Of a stretch of DNA of 8,380 bases, positions 1 to 5,635 are shown piece after piece. Source of the DNA: an uncultured Bacteroidales bacterium (GTDB lineage: Bacteria > Bacteroidota > Bacteroidia > Bacteroidales > P3). Location of the stretch: the NCBI GenBank assembly GCA_947177315.1, contig CAMWTX010000060.1, forward strand, positions 1 to 8,380, read 5' to 3'. The position numbers and the translations under genes were made by a program. The notes beneath the pieces were generated by a model. That model ran no database searches, was not told the origin of the DNA, and saw only the letters and a program-made list of their open reading frames with translations. The first letter of the stretch is position 1; each line of letters opens with the position of its first letter.

Positions 1-377
1 GCATAGGTATGTCCCGTAAGTCCTACCCCGATAAGGCTCACAAGCCATGCAAAGACAAGCATGCCCACCGGTACCACCAGGGCGCAGAGGATAAACATCA
101 CCAAAAACTTTTCGCTCTGGCTGGCGGGCAACATACCGAAAGCGATGCCCTTGGTGGGGTGAAACAGGTTCTTGTAGAAAACAAACGGAAGAACGAAAGT
201 CATGGTTCCGATGTAGGGCAGAAACGTGCCGGTGGAAAACCGCCCGTCGTTGATGGGCGAAATCAGGTAAAGCCCCAGGATGACGCCGATAAAGATCAGG
301 ATTCCCTTGAGGTTTTTACGCAACTCGCTTTGGAACAGCAAGCCGAAACGTTGTATGGAAAATTCGTGGGTATTCAT
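1..377 (-). CDS. ABC-2 type transporter permease, N-terminal part (3' end outside window)
   Basis: This is probably the membrane subunit of an ABC-2 type exporter that works with the ATPase encoded just upstream. The visible 125 codons begin at an ATG (375-377) with a hydrophilic start, followed by about three hydrophobic segments near residues 24-42, 51-72 and 91-120. Between the second and third lies LPASQSEK (83-90). Bacteroidota ABC-2 permeases of this kind commonly carry an LPAS..EK motif at this place; that is family knowledge, not a search result. The gene follows the ATPase stop codon by 35 bases on the same strand with no promoter or terminator visible between them, so the two are likely co-transcribed. 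The reading frame is open to the window edge, so the C-terminal part is missing here. The substrate cannot be told from the sequence. The membrane-protein call is firm and the ABC-2 family call is good, resting mainly on context. Confidence 0.8.
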   Translation of the reverse strand, partial: MNTHEFSIQRFGLLFQSELRKNLKGILIFIGVILGLYLISPINDGRFSTGTFLPYIGTMTFVLPFVFYKNLFHPTKGIAFGMLPASQSEKFLVMFILCALVVPVGMLVFAWLVSLIGVGLTGHTY

Positions 378-412
378 GGTTGAAATGTTTTATGAGTTAA
401 TGAAAGGTGAGA

Positions 413-1315
413 TTAGTTCTGAGGGTCGGCGTTCAGCCTTTTCTGCATTTCTTCGGCAAAGTCGGAACGTTGGGAGGGGTTCTGTTCGTCGATGAACATC
501 CGCTTGAAAAGCCCTTTGTTCTGAATGGCGGCGTTGAACAGCATTTCGATATCCACTTTGGTTTCTTCGTGTTTATCGTTATAGCCTACTATATTGTAAC
601 CGCCCACGCATTCTTCGCGGTAGAGGTCTTTGTCCGACTTTTGGGGCGTTCTGCCGAACCAGAGCCTGCGGGTTATTTCCTCTACACTGTTGTTGAGCAG
701 GATACGGTTCTTTTCCAGAATGATAATCGGGTCGATCAGGTTTTCGAGATCCCTTACCTGATGGGTGGAAATCACGATGCACTTGTTGTCATCGGCGGCG
801 GAGGCAATCAGGCGGCGGAAGATGCCTTTGGAGGGAATATCCATGCCGTTGGTGGGTTCATCCATGAGCAACAGCCGGGTGTTGCAGGCCAGGGCAAAGC
901 ACATCATGGCCTTTTTCTGCTGTCCGTGCGAGGATTTGGCGATTTTCTGCACCGGATTGATGCCGAATTCGCCGGCGTAACGCAGCAGCTGTTCGTGGCT
1001 GAAGCGCGGATAAAAAGGAGCGTAGATCTTTACATATTCGTTGAGCGAAAGGTTCACCGGGTCGATTACCTCGGGCAGGTAATACACTTCGGAAAGGAAT
1101 TCCGCCTCGCGGCGGCGGGGTTCATGCCCCATTACATGGATGGAGCCTTCGTTGGGAAAGCGCAATCCGGCCAGCATGCGCAGCAGGGTGGTCTTGCCCA
1201 CGCCGTTTTCGCCCAGAAGCCCGTAGATATAGCCGGCCTTGAGGTTCATGTTCAATTGTTCGAATACGGTATAATGTTTGCCGTACCGGAAACTGAGGTC
1301 TTTGATTTCAATCAT
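413..1315 (-). CDS. ABC transporter ATP-binding protein (ABC-2 exporter ATPase)
   Basis: This is a cytoplasmic nucleotide-binding subunit that would hydrolyse ATP to drive the neighbouring permease. Its 300 residues hold a complete ABC domain: Walker A GENGVGKT (35-42), Walker B LLLMDEPTNGMD (147-158) with catalytic Glu152, and the switch histidine His184 in ISTHQV. Two motifs are off consensus. The signature reads SSHGQQKK (127-134) instead of LSGGQ, and the Q-loop position near YYLPEV (77-82) carries Glu81 rather than Gln. Similar relaxed signatures occur in ABC-2 ATPases of the YtrB-like type, so this need not mean loss of activity. A C-terminal tail of about 80-100 residues follows the ATPase core; I recognise no domain in it. 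The ATG at 1313-1315 fits the usual N-terminal MIEIKDLSFRYG beginning and lies about 25 bases downstream of a good promoter. This gene is the first of the two-gene unit. Substrate unknown. Confidence 0.95.
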   Translation of the reverse strand: MIEIKDLSFRYGKHYTVFEQLNMNLKAGYIYGLLGENGVGKTTLLRMLAGLRFPNEGSIHVMGHEPRRREAEFLSEVYYLPEVIDPVNLSLNEYVKIYAPFYPRFSHEQLLRYAGEFGINPVQKIAKSSHGQQKKAMMCFALACNTRLLLMDEPTNGMDIPSKGIFRRLIASAADDNKCIVISTHQVRDLENLIDPIIILEKNRILLNNSVEEITRRLWFGRTPQKSDKDLYREECVGGYNIVGYNDKHEETKVDIEMLFNAAIQNKGLFKRMFIDEQNPSQRSDFAEEMQKRLNADPQN

Positions 1316-1340
1316 ACTGTATTAGTTTTATAGTACACTG

Positions 1341-1371
1341 CAAAAGTACAACAAAAATCGATACCACCAAA
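1341..1371 (-). promoter_or_regulatory. Bacteroidota-type promoter for the ABC exporter unit
   Basis: Read on the minus strand, there is a TTTG (-33 box, plus-strand 1368-1371), a 19-base spacer, and TACTTTTG (-7 box, plus-strand 1341-1348). This is an exact match to the TTTG / TAnnTTTG promoter of Bacteroidota primary sigma factor with normal spacing. Transcription would begin near 1330-1336, giving a leader of roughly 15-20 bases before the ATPase start. Two A-tracts lie directly upstream, at plus-strand 1372-1379 and 1385-1391, and could act as an UP-like or bent-DNA element. Confidence 0.75.
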
Positions 1372-1433
1372 TTTTTTTTGCGAATTTTTTTCGATAAATC
1401 GGCGTTTCGGGGTTATATAAGAAAACAGCTATC

Positions 1434-2984
1434 ATGATTGCAAAAACTTACGGAGCGGCGATTGTGGGCATTGATGCCATGATTATCCGCGTGGAAACCA
1501 GTGTGGAAATGGGGGTGAACTTTATGTTGGTGGGCTTGCCCGACAATGCCGTCAAGGAGAGCCATTACCGTATCGCCACGGCTTTGGGGCACTGCGGTTA
1601 CAAGGTGCCGGTTAAAAAGATGGTCATCAATATGGCGCCTGCCGATTTGCGCAAGGAGGGAACGGCCTACGACCTTACGCTGGCGATGGGCATCATGGCC
1701 GCCACGGGGCAGTTGGACCGGCGGGATGTGGACTGTGTGGAAGTGGGGCGGTACCTGATGATGGGAGAACTCTCCCTGGACGGCAGGCTGCGCCCGATCA
1801 AAGGAGCCTTGCCTTTTGCCATCGAAGCCAGGAAGCAGGGTTTCAAAGGCATCATACTGCCTAAGGAGAATGCGCCCGAAGCCGCCATGGTGGGCGGGAT
1901 TCCCGTTTATGGCGCGGAGAACCTGCCGCAGGTGGTGCAGTTTTTCAGGAATGGCCGGGAACTGCCGCGTTTTGAACCGGAGGCCGGCGGCGCACAAGGG
2001 CAGGGGATGGGGGCGGAAGAACCCGATTTCTGTGATGTAAAGGGGCAGGCTTTCTGCAAGAGGGCCTTGGAGATTACCGCCGCCGGCGGGCACAATATCC
2101 TCTTGATTGGGCCTCCCGGTTCGGGAAAGACCATGCTGGCGCGCCGTTTGCCGGGAATTTTGCCGCCCCTGACTACCGAAGAAGCCTTGGAAACCACCAA
2201 AATCTATTCGGTGGCGGGCAAGATGGTGGCTACCGACCGCCTTATGCGCGCCCGTCCTTTCCGTGACCCGCACCATACCATCAGTTATGCGGCCTTGGTG
2301 GGCGGCGGTTCTTTTCCGCAGCCGGGCGAAATATCCCTGGCGCACAACGGGGTCTTGTTTCTGGATGAACTGCCCGAATTTGCGCGCACCACGCTCGAAG
2401 TGTTGCGCCAGCCGCTGGAAGACCGCAAGATAAGCCTCTGCCGCGCCAAGATGCGGGTGGAATATCCGGCGGGTTTCATGCTGGTGGCCTCGATGAATCC
2501 TTGTCCTTGCGGTTACTACGGTTCTGCCGATACGGCCTGCACCTGCAAGCCGCCGGCGGTGGAACGCTATCTGAACAAGGTTTCGGGGCCGCTGTTGGAC
2601 CGGATGGATCTGCAGGTGCAGGTGAATCCCGTTCCTTACAAGGAGCTTTCTACGGCCTCTTGCGGCGAGCCCAGCGCCGTGATACGGGAAAGGGTGTTGC
2701 AGGCGCGCCGGATTCAGCAGGCGCGCTTCGAGGGGCAGAATATGTTCTGCAACGCCCAGATGCAGGTGCGGCAGATAAACCGCTACTGTGGGCTGGATAA
2801 TGCTTCGGGCGAACTGCTCAAGGCCGCCATGCGGAAATACGGGCTTTCGGCGCGTGCCTACCACCGCTTGCTCAAGGTGGCGCGCACCATTGCCGATTTG
2901 GCCGGTCAGGAAAACATCGGGGCGGAACATGTGGGAGAAGCCCTGCATTACCGCTGCATGGACCGTGCCGGATATGGCCGCTAA
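1434..2984 (+). CDS. yifB: YifB/ComM family Mg-chelatase-like AAA+ ATPase
   Basis: This protein belongs to the YifB/ComM family. ComM of Vibrio and Acinetobacter is a hexameric helicase that extends branch migration of incoming DNA during natural transformation; the role in Bacteroidota is not established. At 516 residues it has the usual family length and architecture. An N-terminal Lon-protease-like ChlI fold spans about 20-145, an AAA+ Mg-chelatase domain about 195-400, and a Mg-chelatase C-terminal domain about 410-510. Visible motifs are Walker A GPPGSGKT (226-233), Walker B VLFLDE (307-312), and DRMD (389-392) in the arginine-finger/sensor region. A four-cysteine cluster (Cys357, 359, 369, 371; CPC then CTC) follows the MNP motif and resembles a metal site typical of the family. 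The N-terminal KTYGAAIVGIDA fits the chosen ATG. No competence genes lie nearby, and the gene is divergent from the ABC unit. No clear plus-strand promoter box was found in the 118-base gap. Confidence 0.95.
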   Translation: MIAKTYGAAIVGIDAMIIRVETSVEMGVNFMLVGLPDNAVKESHYRIATALGHCGYKVPVKKMVINMAPADLRKEGTAYDLTLAMGIMAATGQLDRRDVDCVEVGRYLMMGELSLDGRLRPIKGALPFAIEARKQGFKGIILPKENAPEAAMVGGIPVYGAENLPQVVQFFRNGRELPRFEPEAGGAQGQGMGAEEPDFCDVKGQAFCKRALEITAAGGHNILLIGPPGSGKTMLARRLPGILPPLTTEEALETTKIYSVAGKMVATDRLMRARPFRDPHHTISYAALVGGGSFPQPGEISLAHNGVLFLDELPEFARTTLEVLRQPLEDRKISLCRAKMRVEYPAGFMLVASMNPCPCGYYGSADTACTCKPPAVERYLNKVSGPLLDRMDLQVQVNPVPYKELSTASCGEPSAVIRERVLQARRIQQARFEGQNMFCNAQMQVRQINRYCGLDNASGELLKAAMRKYGLSARAYHRLLKVARTIADLAGQENIGAEHVGEALHYRCMDRAGYGR

Positions 2985-2990
2985 GCGCTG

Positions 2991-3025
2991 CAAGCCCCGC
3001 CGGTGGATTTTCCGCGCGGGGCTTG
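2991..3025 (+). terminator. GC-rich hairpin after yifB, possible terminator
   Basis: A perfect 10-base inverted repeat, CAAGCCCCGC (2991-3000) and GCGGGGCTTG (3016-3025), begins six bases after the yifB stop codon. Three further pairs (3001-3003 with 3012-3014) can close most of the loop, leaving one bulged C. The position is right for a transcription terminator. No uninterrupted T-run follows at once, only the T-rich stretch around 3036-3042, so it may be a weak intrinsic terminator or a 3'-end stabilising structure. Confidence 0.5.
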
Positions 3026-3065
3026 GTGAAAATGCTTATTTTCGCGCCGCTTTTCAAAACTTGCT

Positions 3066-4010
3066 ATGACAGAAAACAAAGGCGCGCTCCAAGGCCACTT
3101 GGCGATATTGGCGTGCAATATCATTTTCGGAATCAATATTCCGCTTTCCAAAGTCGTGATGCCGGAATATATCTCCGCGTTCGCCATGGCTTTTTTTAGA
3201 ACCACGGGTGCGTTGGTATTCTTTTGGTTGATAACGCTTTTTGTTAAGTGGGAGAAAGTGCCGCTCAAAGATTTGGGCAGGCTGGCTGCGGCCTCCGTCT
3301 TCGGGGTGCTGCTCAACCAGATGCTGTTTGTGGTGGGTTTGGAATACGCCGCCCCTGTGGAAACGGCTATCGTGGTAACGTTCACGCCTATCCTCACCAT
3401 GCTGTTGGCGGCCTTTTTCCTGCGGGAACCCATCTCGTGGATGAAGGCCGGGGGCGTGTTGCTGGGCATGAGCGGTGCGGTGCTGATGATTGCCGGCAAG
3501 TACCTTACAGGCGAGGCGGTGGCCGAGAGCGGCAGGAACAGCATCGTGGGCATTCTGCTCTGTCTGGCCAGCGGTCTTTTCTATGCCGTTTATCTGACGG
3601 CTTTCCGCAATGTGGTGGCGCGCTACAAACCCGTAACGGTGATGCGTTGGATGTTCTTTTTTTCGGCGCTGTTTTCCGTGCCCTTCCTGTTCCGCTATGT
3701 GGCGCATATCGACTATGCTTCCATCCCGCCGCGGATATATGTATTCTTAGGTTATACGGTCTTTATGGCCACAGGCCTTACCTACCTGCTCATTCCCGTG
3801 GCGCAGAAAAGGCTGCGCCCCACGGTGCTGAGTGTCTATAATTACATACAGCCCATTACCGCCGCCTGTCTGGCCCTGATTTTAGGGCAGGACGGCTTCA
3901 CTTGGATAAAAGGCGTGGCCTCTCTCTTGGTGTTTTCCGGTGTGTTTTTGGTAACACGCAGTAAATCACGTGCCCAGTTGGATAGGGAATTGGCGGCTTC
4001 GGGTAAATGA
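3066..4010 (+). CDS. EamA/DMT superfamily membrane transporter
   Basis: This is an inner-membrane carrier of the drug/metabolite transporter superfamily, whose members move small metabolites such as amino acids, nucleosides or sugars. The substrate cannot be predicted here. The 314-residue product shows ten hydrophobic segments, at about 8-30, 38-60, 70-95, 97-122, 124-146, 158-181, 190-211, 222-247, 252-276 and 280-300. This is the expected duplicated arrangement of two five-helix EamA domains. Family hallmarks are visible: the N-terminal helix with an N..FG.N.P pattern, an FFR motif near the start of helix 2, and FLREPI at the end of helix 4. The short charged tail ends in a plain TGA stop. 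The ATG sits 81 bases after yifB, beyond a hairpin. A TATTTTCG (3037-3044) matches the -7 box imperfectly without a -33 box, so separate transcription is possible but unproven. Confidence 0.92.
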   Translation: MTENKGALQGHLAILACNIIFGINIPLSKVVMPEYISAFAMAFFRTTGALVFFWLITLFVKWEKVPLKDLGRLAAASVFGVLLNQMLFVVGLEYAAPVETAIVVTFTPILTMLLAAFFLREPISWMKAGGVLLGMSGAVLMIAGKYLTGEAVAESGRNSIVGILLCLASGLFYAVYLTAFRNVVARYKPVTVMRWMFFFSALFSVPFLFRYVAHIDYASIPPRIYVFLGYTVFMATGLTYLLIPVAQKRLRPTVLSVYNYIQPITAACLALILGQDGFTWIKGVASLLVFSGVFLVTRSKSRAQLDRELAASGK

Positions 4011-4029
4011 GATACGGGATTTTTTGGCA

Positions 4030-4046
4030 TATTTTTGTTAACTTTG
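4030..4046 (+). promoter_or_regulatory. Tandem -7 promoter elements upstream of guaB
   Basis: Two exact TAnnTTTG matches stand next to each other, TATTTTTG (4030-4037) and TAACTTTG (4039-4046). They predict starts around 4043 and 4052 and leaders of about 40-50 bases before the guaB ATG. No TTTG lies at the usual 17-23-base spacing upstream of either; the nearest (4023-4026) is too close. The call therefore rests on the -7 boxes and their position in an 82-base AT-rich gap. Confidence 0.5.
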
Positions 4047-4092
4047 CCGTTTATGCCCGAGTAGGGCTCAAACCCTCAAAATATCAAGACTT

Positions 4093-5568
4093 ATGCAGAC
4101 ATCTTCCGGCAAATTCATTGTAGAGGAATGTTTAACCTACGACGACGTTCTGTTGCTTCCGGCAGAATCGGACGTGTTGCCGAGAGAGGTCGATATCAGT
4201 TCGGTCTTTTCGCGTAATATCAAGCTCAATATCCCCTTCGTTTCGGCGGCGATGGATACGGTGACCAATTCTTCTTTGGCGATAGCCATCGCGCAGGAAG
4301 GCGGTATCGGTGTTTTGCACAAAAACATGACCATCGAGCGGCAGTCGGAGGAAGTGCGCCGGGTAAAACGTGCGGAAAACGGCATGATTACCGACCCGAT
4401 TACCCTTTCCGACAAGGCCAAAGTGCAGGACGCCCTCGACCTGATGAAGACCTACCGCGTGGGCGGCGTGCCGGTTACGGACAATAACCGCAGGCTGGTG
4501 GGCATCGTCACCAACCGGGATTTGCGCTTTGAAAAAGATTACAGGCGCAGGATTACCGAAGTAATGACTAAAGACGTAATCACCACTACAAAAAAAATGT
4601 CTTTGGAAGAGGCGGCCAAGATTCTGCAGAAGCACCGCATTGAGAAACTGCCGGTGGTGGATAAGTCGGGCAAACTGGTGGGCTTGATTACCTACCGCGA
4701 TATCATGAGCACAAAATCCAAGCCGATGGCTTGCAAGGATGCGGACGGACGGCTTCGTGTGGCGGCGGGCATCGGCATCACCTCCAATATGATGGAACGC
4801 GCCGAAGCCTTGGTGGATGCCGGGGTGGATGCCATCGTGATCGACACCGCGCACGGACATTCGACCCATGTGATCCGGGCAGCGAAGGAATTCAAGAAGA
4901 AATTCGGTTCGAAGGTAGATTTGGTGGTGGGCAATATCGCCACCGGAGAAGCCGCCATCGCCTTGGCGGAAGCCGGAGCGGATGCCGTGAAGGTGGGCAT
5001 CGGGCCGGGTTCTATCTGCACCACGCGCATCGTGGCCGGTATCGGTGTGCCTCAGTTGAGTGCCGTGCACAACGTGGCGCAGGCACTTAAGAAATATAAG
5101 ATTCCCTTGATCGCCGACGGAGGCATCCGCTATTCGGGCGATGTGGTCAAGGCTCTGGCAGGCGGGGCTTCCTGCGTGATGGCGGGTTCGCTTTTTGCCG
5201 GAACGGAAGAATCGCCCGGTTCCACGATTATCTTTGAAGGCCGCAAATTCAAGTCTTACCGCGGTATGGGCTCGTTGGAAGCCATGCAGGACGGTTCCAA
5301 AGACCGTTATTTCCAGGATATGGAAGCGGATATCAAGAAACTGGTTCCCGAAGGCATCGTGGGGCGCGTTCCTTACAAGGGCGCCTTGTCCGAGGTGCTG
5401 CACCAGCTGGTGGGCGGACTCCGTGCCGGTATGGGCTACACCGGTTCCAAAGACATCAAGGCCTTGCAGAAAGCCAGATTCATCAAGATTACGCCGGCTT
5501 CGGTGAATGAAGGGCATCCTCACGATATCACGATTACGCAGGAAGCGCCCAACTATTCGCCCCGGTAG
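4093..5568 (+). CDS. guaB: IMP dehydrogenase
   Basis: This enzyme oxidises IMP to XMP with NAD+, the committed step toward guanine nucleotides, in the cytoplasm as a tetramer or octamer. The 491-residue length matches bacterial enzymes (about 488). The TIM-barrel halves flank a CBS pair at about 98-146 and 156-204, which in this family binds adenine or guanine nucleotides and tunes activity. The active-site loop GIGPGSICTTR (302-312) holds catalytic Cys309. YRGMGS (389-394) contacts the IMP phosphate. The mobile flap carries the Arg405-Tyr406 dyad in DRYFQ, followed by EGIVGRVPYKG (420-430). All key residues are present, so it should be fully active. The ATG at 4093 gives the standard N-terminus ending in TYDDVLLLPAES. 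It is followed after 67 bases by a periplasmic folding protein on the same strand. No PurR-like operator or riboswitch is visible in the short leader. Confidence 0.99.
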   Translation: MQTSSGKFIVEECLTYDDVLLLPAESDVLPREVDISSVFSRNIKLNIPFVSAAMDTVTNSSLAIAIAQEGGIGVLHKNMTIERQSEEVRRVKRAENGMITDPITLSDKAKVQDALDLMKTYRVGGVPVTDNNRRLVGIVTNRDLRFEKDYRRRITEVMTKDVITTTKKMSLEEAAKILQKHRIEKLPVVDKSGKLVGLITYRDIMSTKSKPMACKDADGRLRVAAGIGITSNMMERAEALVDAGVDAIVIDTAHGHSTHVIRAAKEFKKKFGSKVDLVVGNIATGEAAIALAEAGADAVKVGIGPGSICTTRIVAGIGVPQLSAVHNVAQALKKYKIPLIADGGIRYSGDVVKALAGGASCVMAGSLFAGTEESPGSTIIFEGRKFKSYRGMGSLEAMQDGSKDRYFQDMEADIKKLVPEGIVGRVPYKGALSEVLHQLVGGLRAGMGYTGSKDIKALQKARFIKITPASVNEGHPHDITITQEAPNYSPR

Positions 5569-5588
5569 AATCCGCGTGGACTGGATTC
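5568..5588 (+). other. Short inverted repeat after guaB
   Basis: GAATCC (5568-5573) and GGATTC (5583-5588) can form a six-pair stem with a nine-base loop directly after the guaB stop codon. No T-run follows, so it is more likely an RNA stem or chance than a strong terminator. Confidence 0.3.
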
Positions 5589-5596
5589 CGGTTTAA

Positions 5597-5604
5597 TAGG
5601 TTTG
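5597..5604 (+). promoter_or_regulatory. Candidate -7 box upstream of the PpiC protein gene
   Basis: TAGGTTTG matches TAnnTTTG exactly and lies 31 bases before the ATG of the 668-residue gene, so transcription could start a few bases downstream. No TTTG box is present at normal spacing upstream. The gene may have its own weak promoter or be read through from guaB. Confidence 0.35.
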
Positions 5605-5635
5605 TAAAAGTTCGAAAGAAAACAGCGATAAGAAA

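Noticed and set aside
9..383. Plus-strand open frame of 124 codons at the left edge
   Set aside because: It is hydrophilic and Lys/His/Gln-rich with no domain, and lies opposite a coherent membrane-protein frame with the ABC-2 motif.
407..1333. Open frame of 308 codons on the plus strand opposite the ABC ATPase
   Set aside because: The ATPase on the minus strand has Walker A, Walker B and the switch histidine, with a promoter at the right place. The plus-strand frame is its shadow.
1413..2993. Very long open frame (526 codons) on the minus strand opposite yifB
   Set aside because: The translation is rich in His, Arg, Gln and Gly with no domain logic, and the opposite strand encodes a motif-complete YifB protein. 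It is a by-product of the codon bias of the real gene.
3037..3044. TATTTTCG as a promoter for the EamA transporter gene
   Set aside because: It has one mismatch to TAnnTTTG and no -33 box at proper spacing, so it was not listed as a feature.
4053..4092. Riboswitch or attenuator in the guaB leader
   Set aside because: The leader is only about 40-50 bases, with no stem longer than about four pairs and no terminator-like structure.
4132..5523. Long open frame (463 codons) on the minus strand opposite guaB
   Set aside because: guaB has every catalytic residue in place. The antisense frame has no recognisable features and a His/Arg/Gly-rich composition typical of shadow frames.
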